Shown: positions 24,773 to 34,110 of the stretch, in pieces
Layout: every line of letters starts with the position of its first letter
Numbering within the stretch: position 1 is the stretch's first letter
Assembly (NCBI RefSeq): GCF_004151485.1
Contig: NZ_SBFF01000007.1
Location: 186,001-250,000, forward strand
DNA length: 64,000 bases
DNA from: Sphingosinicella sp. CPCC 101087
GTDB lineage: Bacteria; Pseudomonadota; Alphaproteobacteria; Sphingomonadales; Sphingomonadaceae
Direction of reading: 5' to 3'
Program-made: the position numbers and the translations under genes
The notes under the pieces: model-generated
The model's database searches: none
The model's input: the letters and a program-made list of their open reading frames with translations, nothing else
What the model was told of the DNA's origin: nothing

Positions 24773-25369
24773 ATGGCTTCCCAGGAAATCGAGGCGCTGA
24801 CCCAAGCGCTGGCGCGGCTGCCCGGGCTGGGCCCGCGATCGGCAAGACGCGCGGTGCTGCACCTCATGAAACGGCGCGAAGCGGCGCTGAGGCCGCTGCT
24901 GCGTGCGCTCGAGCGGGTGAACGAGACGCTCTCGGTCTGCTCCGCGTGCGGGAATGTCGACACCTCCGATCCGTGCACGGTGTGCGCCGATCCACGCCGC
25001 GACGATCGCTTGCTTTGCGTCGTCGAGGAAGTCTCGGATCTCTGGGCGCTGGACCGCTCCAGGCTTTTTCCGGGCCGCTTCCACGTGCTCGGCGGGCGGC
25101 TTTCGGCGCTCGAGGGGGTCCGTCCGGAGGATCTCGGCATCGACCGGCTGATCGGCCGCGTCGCCGCCGGCGGTATCGACGAGGTGGTGCTGGCGATGAA
25201 CGCAACGCTCGAGGGCCAGACCACGGCGCATTATCTGGCCGAACGGCTGGAGGCCTTTCCCGTTCGAGTCACCCAACTCGCGCACGGTCTGCCGGTCGGC
25301 GGCGAGCTCGACTATCTCGACGAAGGAACGCTCGCCCAGGCGCTTCGCGCCCGACGGCCGGTCGCCTGA
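24773..25369 (+). CDS. recR: Recombination mediator RecR
   Basis: 198 residues, the usual RecR length. HhH region [19 protein letters not shown]4 zinc finger (CSACGN ... CTVCAD, about 57-72), and a Toprim domain ([17 protein letters not shown] ... [20 protein letters not shown]) are all present, as is the C-terminal Walker-B-like [22 protein letters not shown]. RecR works with RecO and RecF to load RecA on gapped DNA. The usual dnaX-ybaB genes are not upstream. No ribosome site precedes the ATG; a TTGCCC/ATATCC promoter 8 bp upstream would give a leaderless mRNA. Confidence 0.95.
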   Translation: MASQEIEALTQALARLPGLGPRSARRAVLHLMKRREAALRPLLRALERVNETLSVCSACGNVDTSDPCTVCADPRRDDRLLCVVEEVSDLWALDRSRLFPGRFHVLGGRLSALEGVRPEDLGIDRLIGRVAAGGIDEVVLAMNATLEGQTTAHYLAERLEAFPVRVTQLAHGLPVGGELDYLDEGTLAQALRARRPVA

Positions 25370-25592
25370 AGAAGCCGCATGGGGTTCGCCGGCCGCACGG
25401 CGCATCGACGGACGGCGACCGAAGCGCGGCCTAGTCCGCCTCTCGCGCAGGGATTCACGTCGCCGACGGAGCCTTGCCCCGGTGGGCGGAGCCGATGGAG
25501 ATTCGTTCCCGCCCTTGCTGGCGATCGCTATGCCGGCGTCCCTCGGCAGGTCTCCCCGCGGAATGTGCAGGGAAAGGCGGGTTCTCGATTCC

Positions 25593-25620
25593 TTGAAGAA
25601 TTGGCGATTTGGCCTTACAT
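25593..25620 (+). promoter_or_regulatory. Candidate promoter of def, giving a leaderless mRNA
   Basis: TTGAAG (25593-25598) and TTACAT (25615-25620) are spaced 16 bp. The ATG of def follows 7 bp after the -10 box and has no ribosome site, so transcription would begin at or next to the start codon. Confidence 0.5.
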
Positions 25621-25627
25621 CGCACCC

Positions 25628-26170
25628 ATGGCGCTGCTTCCCATATACGAGACACCGGATCCGATTCTTCGGCAGATTTCCTCGCCCGTCGAGGAGGTTA
25701 CCGACGAGCTTCGCACGCTCATCGACGACATGTTCGAGACGATGTACGCTGCGCCGGGCATCGGCCTCGCCGCCATCCAGGTGGGCGTGCCCAAGCGGCT
25801 GCTCGTCATCGACCTCCAGGAGCCAGAGGAAGAGGAAGGCGAGCCTGTCCGCAATCCCCTGGTCTTCATCAACCCGGAGATCCTCGAGACCTCCGAGACG
25901 ACCAAGCCCTATAATGAAGGCTGCCTCTCGCTACCCGAGCAATATGCCGAGGTGCTCCGCCCCGACCGTGTCCGCGCCCGCTGGCTGGACAGGGACGGCA
26001 AGTCGCACGAGGCGTGGATCGACGGGCTATTGGCGGTGTGCCTGCAGCATGAGATCGATCATCTGAACGGCGTCTTGTTCATCGACCATCTCTCGCGCCT
26101 CAAGCGCGACATGATCATGAAGAAGCTTATCAAGGCCCGGCGTGAAATGGGCGGCCGCCGCGCCGCCTGA
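25628..26170 (+). CDS. def: Peptide deformylase
   Basis: 180 residues with all three signature motifs: GIGLAA (44-49), EGCLS (97-101) with the metal Cys99, and QHEIDH (140-145) with the metal histidines and catalytic Glu. It removes the formyl group from nascent proteins in the cytoplasm. An acidic insert EPEEEEGEP sits at 65-73, as seen in alphaproteobacterial enzymes. The usual fmt partner is not adjacent. The start was set at [12 protein letters not shown] because homology begins there. Confidence 0.96.
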   Translation: MALLPIYETPDPILRQISSPVEEVTDELRTLIDDMFETMYAAPGIGLAAIQVGVPKRLLVIDLQEPEEEEGEPVRNPLVFINPEILETSETTKPYNEGCLSLPEQYAEVLRPDRVRARWLDRDGKSHEAWIDGLLAVCLQHEIDHLNGVLFIDHLSRLKRDMIMKKLIKARREMGGRRAA

Positions 26171-26309
26171 CGGCGCCGTCCGGCCCAAGCTACATCGCAT
26201 CGCAGATCGGCCCGGCGCGGGCCATGGCCGCTCGCTCCATCGCCTGCGACGTTCGGTACGATCCTTTTCTCGGCCTGAATCCATCCAGTCCTTTCGGACC
26301 AGGGCGCTC

Positions 26310-26789
26310 TCAGCCTTCGCAGCGGATCAGGCCGACGTCGGCAATGCTCTCCGAGTCGAACAGCAGGGCATTCGCCGATTCGGCGAAGCGCAGTTCCAGC
26401 ACGTCGTCCCGCTCCGGGCCTTCGGCGGTGCAGCGCGACGCGATATCATAGCCGCCCGGCGCCTCGCGCACGTCGGCGAAGCGGCAGACCGACCCGGCCG
26501 GGGTCCTGAGCTCCGTCTCGGTGATGGTCCAGGCCGCATTCTCGCACAGGCCCTCCTCGGCGGCCCAACGGCCGACGAAACGGTGCGTCCCTTCCCGCTG
26601 CTGGTTGGATGATTCCGGGCCGCCGGCAATCCCCAGCCCGAGCGAAGCGTTGATGTCCGCATCCGGGAGCGGTTCAGCCACCTCGTTGGCGACCTCCACG
26701 TTGTCGACCGGCGCATCGGCCGACGGCTCCGCCCGGCACGCGGCCAGGACGAGGAGCATCGCTCCCCCAATCGCACTTGCCCTCATCAT
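26310..26789 (-). CDS. Conserved hypothetical lipoprotein
   Basis: 159 residues (a second ATG directly follows the first). The signal peptide ends in VLAAC, a lipobox. After an acidic linker, a small domain of about 90 residues runs from GRWAAEEGLCENAAWTIT to GLIRCEG with four cysteines (GLC, SVC, SRC, IRC) probably forming two disulfides. The pattern 'RW...C.....i....i' is like small periplasmic lipocalin-like proteins in sphingomonads, but I do not know a function. Stands alone, convergent with def. Confidence 0.7.
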   Translation of the reverse strand: MMRASAIGGAMLLVLAACRAEPSADAPVDNVEVANEVAEPLPDADINASLGLGIAGGPESSNQQREGTHRFVGRWAAEEGLCENAAWTITETELRTPAGSVCRFADVREAPGGYDIASRCTAEGPERDDVLELRFAESANALLFDSESIADVGLIRCEG

Positions 26790-26891
26790 GAGCCCTATAG
26801 CGCATTTCTTGCCCCCGGTGTTCCACTGCCGGCTTGAGCCGCCGCGCCCTCTGCTCTAGGTTCGCATTTCGTTCCCGTCTCGGAAGGCGCC

Positions 26892-28217
26892 ATGGACCCG
26901 TTCGTAAGCCTGTTGCTCGCACTCGCCACACTCGCTTTGGGCCTTCTCCTAGGCTGGATGATCGGGCGAGCCCGGGCCGGCGCGCTCGCCGAGGAGCGTG
27001 GCAAGGCGGCCGACCAGCTTCGTGCCGAGCTCGCAGCGGCTTGCCAGGCGCGTGACGAGGCGCAGCGGGACCTTTCCAGCCTGCAGGCGGATGCGCGCCA
27101 CTTCGACACGCGGATGAAGGAGCTGACGGAGGCGAAGGAGGCGCTGAGCGCTCAGTTCCACGAAATCGGGGCCAAGCTGCTCGGCGAGGCGCAAAAGCAG
27201 CTGATCGAGCGCGCCGACGCCCGCTTCAACCAGGCCAGCGAGAAAAGCGAGGCTCAGTTGAAGGCCTTGCTGCAGCCCGTCGAGGCGACGCTCAAGCGCT
27301 ACGAGGAAGGGTTGAGCAAGGTGGAGAAGGAGAGGGTCGGCAGCTACGAGGCGCTGCGCGAAGCGGTGACCCTGCTCCATTCGGGCCATCAGCAGGTTCG
27401 CGACGAGACCGCGAAGCTGATCAACGCGCTGCGATCGAGCCCGAAGGCACGGGGCCAATGGGGCGAGCAGAGCCTCAGGAACGTGCTCGAGCAAGCGGGC
27501 CTGTCGCCCTTCGCCGACTTCCGGTCGGAAGTATCGGTAGACACTGCCGACGGCCGTCTTCGGCCGGACGTCATCGTCAGGCTGCCCGGCGGCCGCAAGC
27601 TCATCATCGATGCCAAATGCTCCCTGAACGCCTTCCTCGACGCCAGCGAAGCGGTCGACGAGACTCTCCGCAAGGCGCATCTGCAGAAGCATGCCGCGGC
27701 CATCCGCAACCATGCGCAGCAGCTCGGCTCGAAGAATTACTGGGAGCAGTTCGGCGACGCGGCCGACTATGTCATCCTCTATATTCCGGGCGAGCATTTC
27801 CTGACCGCCGCGCTCGAGCAGGACGAACGGCTGTGGGAATGGGCCTATGAGAGAAGGGTGTTGCTGGCGACTCCGACCAACCTGGTCGCGATCGCCCGCA
27901 CGGTCGCCAGCGTGTGGCGGCAGGAGCGACTCGCCGAGGAAGCGGCCGAGATCGCCCGCCTCGGCAAGGAGCTGCATTCGCGACTGGCGACGATGGGCGG
28001 CCATGTCGCACGGCTGGGCCGCAACCTCGAGCTCGCCAACGGCGCCTACAACGCTTTCGTCGGCAGCCTGGAAAGTCAGGTCATGAGTCAGGCGAAGAGG
28101 TTCGAGACTCTGGAAGTGTCGAGCGGATCGAAGGAGATCGAGCCGCTGCCGGTGGTCGAAACGGCGCCCCGTCCGCTGGCAAAGCTGTCCGGGGGCACAG
28201 CGGAAGCGGCGGAGTAG
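26892..28217 (+). CDS. rmuC: DNA recombination protein RmuC
   Basis: 441 residues: an N-terminal membrane helix (VSLLLALATLALGLLLGW), a long coiled coil (about 35-190), then the conserved nuclease-like RmuC domain with SSPKARGQWGEQSLRNVLEQAG, KLIIDAKCSLNAFLDA, NYWEQFGDAADYVILYIPGE and ALLATPTNLVAIARTV. E. coli RmuC limits recombination at inverted repeats; the domain belongs to the PD-(D/E)XK group. Its stop is 3 bp from that of fhs on the opposite strand. Confidence 0.93.
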   Translation: MDPFVSLLLALATLALGLLLGWMIGRARAGALAEERGKAADQLRAELAAACQARDEAQRDLSSLQADARHFDTRMKELTEAKEALSAQFHEIGAKLLGEAQKQLIERADARFNQASEKSEAQLKALLQPVEATLKRYEEGLSKVEKERVGSYEALREAVTLLHSGHQQVRDETAKLINALRSSPKARGQWGEQSLRNVLEQAGLSPFADFRSEVSVDTADGRLRPDVIVRLPGGRKLIIDAKCSLNAFLDASEAVDETLRKAHLQKHAAAIRNHAQQLGSKNYWEQFGDAADYVILYIPGEHFLTAALEQDERLWEWAYERRVLLATPTNLVAIARTVASVWRQERLAEEAAEIARLGKELHSRLATMGGHVARLGRNLELANGAYNAFVGSLESQVMSQAKRFETLEVSSGSKEIEPLPVVETAPRPLAKLSGGTAEAAE

Positions 28218-28220
28218 GGC

Positions 28221-29891
28221 CTAGGACAATCCGACGATCAGGCCGTTCTGGTCGAGGCCCATGCCTTCGGCCGAAGGCATGCTCGGCAGGCCCGGCATGG
28301 TCATCAGGTCGCCGCAGACCGCGACGACGAAGCCGGCGCCGGCGGAAAGGCGCACCTCGCGAACCGGGACGACATGGTGGGTGGGGGCGCCGAGCAGCAC
28401 CGGATCGGTCGAGAAGCTGTACTGGGTCTTGGCCATGCAGACCTGCAGCTCGCCATAGCCTTCATGCTCCCACTGGTGGAGCTGGGCGCGGACGCCGGAA
28501 TTGGCGATCGCCTCGTCGGCCCGGTAGATGCGTGTCGCGATGGTGTTGATCTTGTCGAACAGCTTCATGTCGGAGTCGTAGAGCGGTGCGAATTGGGCCC
28601 AGCCGGAATCGGCGAGTGCCGCCACCCGCTCGGCGAGCGCTTCGGCGCCGGCGCCGCCGTCCGCCCAATGGGTAGCAAGCACTGCCTCGACCCCATGGGC
28701 GGCGGCAATCTCCCTGACCGCCTCGACCTCCGCCGCCGTGTCGGTGGCGAAATGATTGATGGCGACCACCGCGGGGACGCCGAACTGGCGTATATTCTCG
28801 ATGTGGCGGGCGAGATTGACTCCGCCGGCCCGAACCGCCGCCACATTCTCGGCGCCGAGATCGGCGCGCGTGACGCCGCCATTATATTTGAGCGCCCGCA
28901 CCGTCGCCACGATCACCGCCGCGGCAGGATGGAGACCGGCCTGTCGGCACTTGATGTCGAAGAACTTCTCGGCGCCGAGGTCCGCACCGAACCCCGCCTC
29001 CGTCACGACATAGTCGGCCAGGCCGAGCGCTGCGCGAGTCGCAATCACGGAGTTGCAGCCATGGGCGATGTTGCCGAACGGACCGCCATGGATGAAAGCG
29101 GGATTGTTCTCGAGCGTCTGGACCAGATTTGGCTTGATCGCGTCGGCGAGCAGGACGGTCATCGCGCCATCGGCCTTGAGATCGCGCGCCGTCACCGGCC
29201 TCTTGTCCCGGCGATAGCCGATGACGATCCGCCCGAGCCGCTCGCGCAGGTCCGCCAGATCCTCGGCGAGGCACAATATCGCCATGATCTCCGAAGCGAC
29301 GGTGATGTCGAAGCCGGACTGGCGCGGAAAGCCGTTGCCGACGCCGCCGAGCGACTGGACGATCGATCGCAGCGCCCGGTCGTTCACGTCGAGGACCCGT
29401 TTCCAGACGATCCTGCGCAGGTCGATGTCGAGCGCATTGCCCCAATGGATATGGTTGTCGATCAGAGCGGCGAGCAGGTTGTGCGCGCTGGTTATCGCGT
29501 GGAAATCACCGGTAAAGTGGAGATTGATCTCCTCCATCGGCACGACCTGGGCATAGCCGCCGCCGGCGGCGCCGCCCTTCATGCCGAAACAGGGGCCGAG
29601 CGAGGGCTCGCGCAGGCACAATATGGTCTTGCGGCCGATCCGGCTGAGCCCGTCGGCGAGGCCGACGGAGGTGGTCGTCTTGCCCTCTCCGGGCGGCGTC
29701 GGATTGATCGCGGTGACGAGGATTAGCTTGCCTTGCCGGGCGTCGCGGCGTGCGGCGAGCCAGTCCAGCGAGATCTTCGCCTTGGTCCGCCCATAGGGCT
29801 CGACCGCTTCGTCGGGGATTCCGATCCGGGCGGCGACCTCGCCGATCGGGAGCAAATGCGCGGCCCGTGAGATCTCGATGTCGGTCGGCAT
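28221..29891 (-). CDS. fhs: Formate-tetrahydrofolate ligase
   Basis: 556 residues from the ATG at 29891 with a GGTGGGGGGA site; the family is about 557. The ATP site [14 protein letters not shown], the [23 protein letters not shown] block and [13 protein letters not shown] are highly conserved. It activates formate to 10-formyl-THF in the cytoplasm, feeding purine synthesis and Met-tRNA formylation; purN and def are elsewhere in this window. The open frame extends back to 30134 without homology. The C-terminal codons contain a 22-bp palindrome (listed separately). Confidence 0.95.
   Translation of the reverse strand: MPTDIEISRAAHLLPIGEVAARIGIPDEAVEPYGRTKAKISLDWLAARRDARQGKLILVTAINPTPPGEGKTTTSVGLADGLSRIGRKTILCLREPSLGPCFGMKGGAAGGGYAQVVPMEEINLHFTGDFHAITSAHNLLAALIDNHIHWGNALDIDLRRIVWKRVLDVNDRALRSIVQSLGGVGNGFPRQSGFDITVASEIMAILCLAEDLADLRERLGRIVIGYRRDKRPVTARDLKADGAMTVLLADAIKPNLVQTLENNPAFIHGGPFGNIAHGCNSVIATRAALGLADYVVTEAGFGADLGAEKFFDIKCRQAGLHPAAAVIVATVRALKYNGGVTRADLGAENVAAVRAGGVNLARHIENIRQFGVPAVVAINHFATDTAAEVEAVREIAAAHGVEAVLATHWADGGAGAEALAERVAALADSGWAQFAPLYDSDMKLFDKINTIATRIYRADEAIANSGVRAQLHQWEHEGYGELQVCMAKTQYSFSTDPVLLGAPTHHVVPVREVRLSAGAGFVVAVCGDLMTMPGLPSMPSAEGMGLDQNGLIVGLS
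28260..28281. repeat. 22-bp perfect palindrome inside the 3' end of fhs
   Basis: CATGCCTTCGG followed by its exact reverse complement, at 40-60 bp from the fhs stop and 43 bp from the rmuC stop. As RNA from either strand it folds to an 11-bp stem. It codes for part of MPSAEGM near the fhs C-terminus. Confidence 0.6.
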
Positions 29892-30018
29892 CCATTCCCC
29901 CCACCAATGTTCGGGCGATCGTATGTGTTGGTTACGGATGCATAACCGAAGTCGAACGCAACGGGGAAGGGCCACGGTGGGCGCCCGCCGACGGGCCCGG
30001 TTTGCGGCGGCCGCTGCC

Positions 30019-30702
30019 TCAGATCGATCGGCGCAGGCGGATCGTGCCGGCGGCGCCGGAGAGGACCAAAGTGTCCCCGTCCGGGTGCTGGATCGAGACG
30101 GGCCCGGAGAGCAGGCCAAGCACGCGCTGCTCATGCTGCATGGCGGGCTCCGGACAGGCCATGCGGGTCGCGGCGATCGGCCCCGGCCGCAGCGCCGCGT
30201 CCGAAATCGAATAGGCGCCGGAGAAGCGATTGCAGCCGGCCTGGCCGCTGATCCGGTCGGCGGTGAAGCTCAGATGATAGGCCTGGCCGGAGACCGGCGC
30301 GCCATCGATCGCGACGATCGACCAGCTGGTGTCGGCCAGGCTCCCCGGCGGCAGTATCTCGCCGCCGCAACCGTTGAAGGTCCTCCCGTCCAGCCGGGCA
30401 GTCACCGTGTCGGCATAACGACGGTCGCTCATGCCGTCGCTGCATTCGCGGCGAACGATGTCCAGCGTCAGGCGATCGGTCACATAGCGCCGGCCGTTCG
30501 GCGTCGGTTCCGGCGAGGGTGCAGCGACGGAGACCGGCGCGCCGTCAGGCGATTCCCAGGTCATTCGCCCTTCGGCGATGGTCACCGCCCAGAAAGGCTC
30601 GGTGCCGAGCGCCCGATAGGGACCGGCGGCGGGGGGGTCCGACGGCAGCGCGGTCGTGCAGGCGGAAAGGGTCAGGGCGACGAGTAAAGCGGCGCGTTTC
30701 AT
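30019..30702 (-). CDS. META-domain lipoprotein (HslJ-like) with a COG3650-type N-terminal domain
   Basis: 227 residues from the ATG at 30702. Lipobox LSAC after a short signal peptide. Residues 28-110 ([21 protein letters not shown] ... [19 protein letters not shown]) match a COG3650-like domain; residues 125-225 are a META/HslJ domain ([44 protein letters not shown]). Such proteins are envelope-associated; E. coli HslJ is linked to novobiocin tolerance. Function here unknown. The frame stays open far upstream, but homology starts at the lipoprotein signal. Confidence 0.85.
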   Translation of the reverse strand: MKRAALLVALTLSACTTALPSDPPAAGPYRALGTEPFWAVTIAEGRMTWESPDGAPVSVAAPSPEPTPNGRRYVTDRLTLDIVRRECSDGMSDRRYADTVTARLDGRTFNGCGGEILPPGSLADTSWSIVAIDGAPVSGQAYHLSFTADRISGQAGCNRFSGAYSISDAALRPGPIAATRMACPEPAMQHEQRVLGLLSGPVSIQHPDGDTLVLSGAAGTIRLRRSI

Positions 30703-30893
30703 ATCGAGGCCTCCATCGGAATCGGGATCGCAGCCTACACGCGTTGCAATGCAATCCATCCCGGTTTCGCGGCCCCGGAAGAGCGGACTTCGACAGGCGC
30801 TGGGCGAACCGCCCTGTGCGCTGTCCTGGGCCGCCTGCCGGGGCCGGCCGCCGGAACAAGCGATGAACGGGTGCCGGGGATGCGCGTTCCCGC

Positions 30894-31697
30894 TCACAGC
30901 CCGCGGCGGCGGAACTGATTTACCACTTCGTAGGCCATGACGGCCGCCGCTACCGCGGCGTTGAGGCTGTCGGCCCTGCCGAGCATCGGGATCTTCACGA
31001 CGACGTCGCAGGCCGCGGCATAGTCGGCCGGCAGGCCGGCCTGCTCGTTTCCGACCAGGATGAAGGCGGGCTTGCGATACGTCGGCTGCTGATAGTCGAT
31101 ATCGGTCTCGAGGCTGGTGCCGACGAGTTCGCCTTCGCCGTCGCGCAACCAGCCCAGGAATTCCGCCCAGGGAGCGGCGGCGATCCGCTGCGTGAAGAGG
31201 GCGCCCATCGACGCGCGCACCGCCTCCACCGAAAAAGGATCCGCACATTCGTCGACCAGGATCAGGCCGCCGGCGCCCGCGGCGTCCCCGGTGCGCAGGA
31301 TGGTCCCGATATTGCCCGGATCGCGCAGGGCCTGGGCGACGATCCAGAGCGGCGCGGCGTTGCGGTCGATCTGGCGGAGCGAAGTATCGAAGGCGCGGTA
31401 GATGCCCAGCACCGTCTGCGGATTTTCCTTGCCGGAGATCTTGTGGAGGATGTCGGCACTGGTCTCGATCGCCTCGCCGCCTTGCGCCTCCGTCTCGTCG
31501 ATCAGCCGGTGGAGCAGGGGATGGGCCGCATCGCTGTAGAAGAGGAGTTGCGGCAGCACGCCCGCCTCGCGCGCCTCGGTGAGGATTCGCAGGCCCTCGG
31601 CAAGGAAGAGACCTTCGCGGCGACGGTTCTTCTTGTCGCGCAGGCCGCGGGCCTGCTTGACGAGCGGGTTGGAGAAAGCGGTGATCGCGCGGGGCAT
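30894..31697 (-). CDS. TrmH/SpoU-family RNA 2'-O-methyltransferase
   Basis: 267 residues from the ATG at 31697 (an ATG at 31742 would add 15 residues). An N-terminal substrate-binding part (NPLVKQARGLRDKKNRRREGLFLAEGLRIL) precedes the SPOUT knot with motif 1 QALRDPGNIGTILRTGDAAGAGGLIL, motif 2 FILVGNEQAGLP and motif 3 IPMLGRADSLNAAVAAAVMAYE, which bind SAM. It methylates a ribose in rRNA or tRNA; the RlmB/TsnR-like layout suggests 23S rRNA, but the target cannot be fixed from sequence. Confidence 0.88.
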   Translation of the reverse strand: MPRAITAFSNPLVKQARGLRDKKNRRREGLFLAEGLRILTEAREAGVLPQLLFYSDAAHPLLHRLIDETEAQGGEAIETSADILHKISGKENPQTVLGIYRAFDTSLRQIDRNAAPLWIVAQALRDPGNIGTILRTGDAAGAGGLILVDECADPFSVEAVRASMGALFTQRIAAAPWAEFLGWLRDGEGELVGTSLETDIDYQQPTYRKPAFILVGNEQAGLPADYAAACDVVVKIPMLGRADSLNAAVAAAVMAYEVVNQFRRRGL

Positions 31698-31841
31698 GGA
31701 TCGTTTGTCCTCCGTCGCCCGGCAAAGCCAGGGCCCAAGCAAGCCGTCCGGGTGATCCCTAGGCCGTCTGAATGCCAGGTCCAGCCCATCTCGAGCCTCG
31801 CCGAAGCGCCGGCGCGAGGAATCGAAAACCGGCTTCTCCCG

Positions 31842-32123
31842 TCACTCTTCGTGAAACCTCGCCTCGACCAGGTCTACCAGCTTCTCCAGCGCCGTCTCGG
31901 CGCCGAAGCCGGAAGCGCTGATGGTGATCGAATCGCCCATCGCCGCGCCGAGCATCATCAGGCCCATGATGGACGTGCCGCACACCTTGGTTCCGTCCTT
32001 CTCCACCTCGATCTGGGCGTCCACCTGCGACGCCAGGGTCACGAACTTGGCGCTCGCACGGGCGTGGAGGCCGCGCTTGTTGCGCACCTCTACGGTACGG
32101 CTGATCACAGGCTCCAGGTCCAC
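31842..32123 (-). CDS. HPr-family phosphocarrier protein
   Basis: 93 residues from a GTG. The active-site motif GLHARASAKF has the phospho-His at 20, and the regulatory serine region CGTSIMGLMML has Ser51. Together with EIIA-Man, RapZ and HprK downstream in transcription order this is the regulatory PTS of alphaproteobacteria: phosphate from EI (not in this window) goes via HPr to EIIA-Man, and HprK phosphorylates Ser51. No sugar permease is present, so the role is regulatory. It is the last gene of the cluster, 175 bp after EIIA. Confidence 0.92.
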   Translation of the reverse strand: MDLEPVISRTVEVRNKRGLHARASAKFVTLASQVDAQIEVEKDGTKVCGTSIMGLMMLGAAMGDSITISASGFGAETALEKLVDLVEARFHEE

Positions 32124-32298
32124 GATCGAAGGCGGTCGGAAGCGGCCTTCCGCGGCCGCGCGCGAGGCGGCAAGCCTGATAATGGCGTCACGACGGCGTC
32201 GCCCCTTCGGTCACGGTGAAACAGCACCGCTCCGTCCACTTCCTTGCCGGACAGCAAGATCCAACCGTCAAGACCATCTCCAACCGTGGACCTGAAGT

Positions 32299-32703
32299 CT
32301 ATGCAGCCTCGCCGAGAATCTCGGAGGCGACGGAGATGTATTTGCGGCCGGCCTCGCGTGCCGCGGCCACGGCGGACTTCACGTCCATCGTCTTGCGCGC
32401 GCCCTCCAGCCGGATGAGCATCGGCAGGTTGACGCCGGCGATCACCTCGACCTTGTCGGTCTTCATCAGAGAGATGGCGAGATTGGACGGGGTTCCGCCG
32501 AACAGGTCGGTGAGGATGATGACTCCGCTGCCGTCATCGACCTTGGCGACCGCCCTGGCGATGTCGTCGCGCCGCGCCTCCATGTCGTCATCGGCGCCGA
32601 TGCAGATCGGCTCGACCCGGTCCTGGGGGCCGACGACGTGCTCCATCGCGACGATGAACTCGGCCGCGAGTCGGCCATGCGTCACCAGCACCAGACCAAT
32701 CAT
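32299..32703 (-). CDS. PTS EIIA component, mannose-type
   Basis: 134 residues, a single EIIA-Man domain: MIGLVLVTHGRLAAEF with phospho-His9, ILTDLFGGTPSNLA and VIAGVNLPMLIRL. There are no IIB, IIC or IID parts, so it does not transport mannose but relays phosphorylation as part of a regulatory PTS. The start follows the rapZ stop by one codon boundary, so the two are in one transcript. Confidence 0.93.
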   Translation of the reverse strand: MIGLVLVTHGRLAAEFIVAMEHVVGPQDRVEPICIGADDDMEARRDDIARAVAKVDDGSGVIILTDLFGGTPSNLAISLMKTDKVEVIAGVNLPMLIRLEGARKTMDVKSAVAAAREAGRKYISVASEILGEAA

Positions 32704-33666
32704 TCATTCACCTTGAAAGCCGTCGTTCGCCGTCGTTTCCGTCGAACCTGTTCCTGCAGAACGCGTCCCTGTGGATCGCTCGATGCCGTCGCGCGGCGGC
32801 GTGGCGAGGTCGCGATGATCCACCGTGGGCGAAAATCCCGCCTTGCGCAACCGTGTAGCTACCCGTTCGGCGACATGAACCGACCGATGTCTCCCCCCGG
32901 TACAGCCGAACGCGACCGACACGTAGGACTTGCCCTCGGCGCGATAGCGCGGGAGCAGGGTGAGGAGCAAATCCTCGATCCGGCCGAGCGCTTCCTCATA
33001 GACCGGATCGGCGGCGATATGCGCGGCAACCTCAGATTCGAGCCCGGTAAGGTCCCGCAGGCTCCTTTCCCAGTGAGGATTGCGCAGGAAGCGCATGTCG
33101 AACATCAGATCGGCGTTGCGCGGAATGCCCCGAGCGAATCCGAACGACATCAAGGTGAGGGTCGGCGCGTCGTCGCCGCCGAAGCGATCGCGGATCTGCT
33201 GGCGCAGCAGGTTCGAATCGCTGTCGGTGGTGTCGATGACATGATCGGCCCAGCGGCGCAGCGGAGCGGCAAGCTCGCGCTCCTCGGCAATTCCATCGGT
33301 GGCGGGCCGGTCCGGAGCAAGCGGATGGCGCCGCCGCGTCTCCGAATAGCGGCGCAGCAGCTCCGTCGTCTGGCAGTCGAGATAGAGGGTCTCGATCGGC
33401 GCGCCATCTCGTGCCAGCTTCTTCACCTGCCGCACGATGCGGTCCGCGTTGAACCCGCGGGTGCGGCTGTCCAAGCCGATGGCCAGCGGCCGCTGGCGGT
33501 CTGCGCCGGCCGGGAGCGGCGTCGCGAGCAGGTGGGTGAGCAGGCTCAGCGGCAGGTTGTCCACGACCTCCCAGCCGAGATCCTCCAGAGTCTTGAGCGC
33601 CGTCGTCTTGCCCGCACCGGACAGGCCGGTGACCAGCAGGATCCGCTTCGGATCGGCGCGCGCCAT
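32704..33666 (-). CDS. rapZ: RNase adapter protein RapZ
   Basis: 320 residues, slightly longer than the usual 285 because of a Ser/Thr/Gly-rich tail. Walker A GLSGAGKTTALKTLED, DNLPLSLL, DSRTRGF, the central DTTDSDSNLLRQQI region and the C-terminal GCTGGRHRSVHVAERVA are all conserved. In E. coli RapZ guides RNase E to the GlmZ RNA; in alphaproteobacteria it is known mainly from its place beside hprK and ptsN-like genes. It follows hprK by 3 bp. Confidence 0.94.
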   Translation of the reverse strand: MARADPKRILLVTGLSGAGKTTALKTLEDLGWEVVDNLPLSLLTHLLATPLPAGADRQRPLAIGLDSRTRGFNADRIVRQVKKLARDGAPIETLYLDCQTTELLRRYSETRRRHPLAPDRPATDGIAEERELAAPLRRWADHVIDTTDSDSNLLRQQIRDRFGGDDAPTLTLMSFGFARGIPRNADLMFDMRFLRNPHWERSLRDLTGLESEVAAHIAADPVYEEALGRIEDLLLTLLPRYRAEGKSYVSVAFGCTGGRHRSVHVAERVATRLRKAGFSPTVDHRDLATPPRDGIERSTGTRSAGTGSTETTANDGFQGE

Positions 33667-33669
33667 GCT

Positions 33670-34110
33670 TCAGTCGCCCATTCCGAGCAGCCGAAGCGCG
33701 GCTTCGACCTTGATCGGCGCCGAAGGCTCCCGCGCGTCGAGCCCGACGACCGGTATGGCGATTCCCGCCACCATCCTGGTCTCGGCGTCCTCCGGAAGCC
33801 GGACGGTGGCGAGGTCGAGATCGATGAACAAGGCGACGGGGACGTCCCGCACCGCCGGATATTCGAGAATGCCGACGCCGCGAAGCTCGATCTTGCCGGC
33901 GATCGTCGCCGGTGCCGCGGCGAGCAGACGGCCATTCTGCCGCCGGACCAGGGTATAATCGTCGCTGACCAGGGCCGCCCCCCGGTCGATCAGGCGCAAG
34001 GCGAGGTCGGACTTGCCCCGGCCCGAACGGCCCCCGATCAGTACGGCGCGGCCGTCGATGGCGACACAGGAGGCGTGGACGTTCTCGGACGAAAGCGACG
34101 GCGTGTTCAT
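33670..34110 (-). CDS. hprK: HPr kinase/phosphorylase, short alphaproteobacterial form
   Basis: 146 residues, only the C-terminal catalytic domain of the Firmicute enzyme. Walker A GGRSGRGKS (26-34) and the signature ELRGVGILEYP are clear. It phosphorylates a serine in HPr in response to metabolites. It overlaps the chvG end by 4 bp and precedes rapZ by 3 bp in an operon with chvI-chvG, coupling envelope/acid sensing and carbon regulation. Confidence 0.93.
   Translation of the reverse strand: MNTPSLSSENVHASCVAIDGRAVLIGGRSGRGKSDLALRLIDRGAALVSDDYTLVRRQNGRLLAAAPATIAGKIELRGVGILEYPAVRDVPVALFIDLDLATVRLPEDAETRMVAGIAIPVVGLDAREPSAPIKVEAALRLLGMGD

Noticed and set aside
29930-29947. Inverted repeat GGTTA-N8-TAACC upstream of fhs as an operator
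   Set aside because: Arms of only 5 bp, no known regulator with this site, easily a chance repeat.
30703-31725. N-terminal extension of the META-domain protein into a 568-residue frame
   Set aside because: It overlaps the TrmH-type gene out of frame; the lipoprotein signal marks the real start at 30702.
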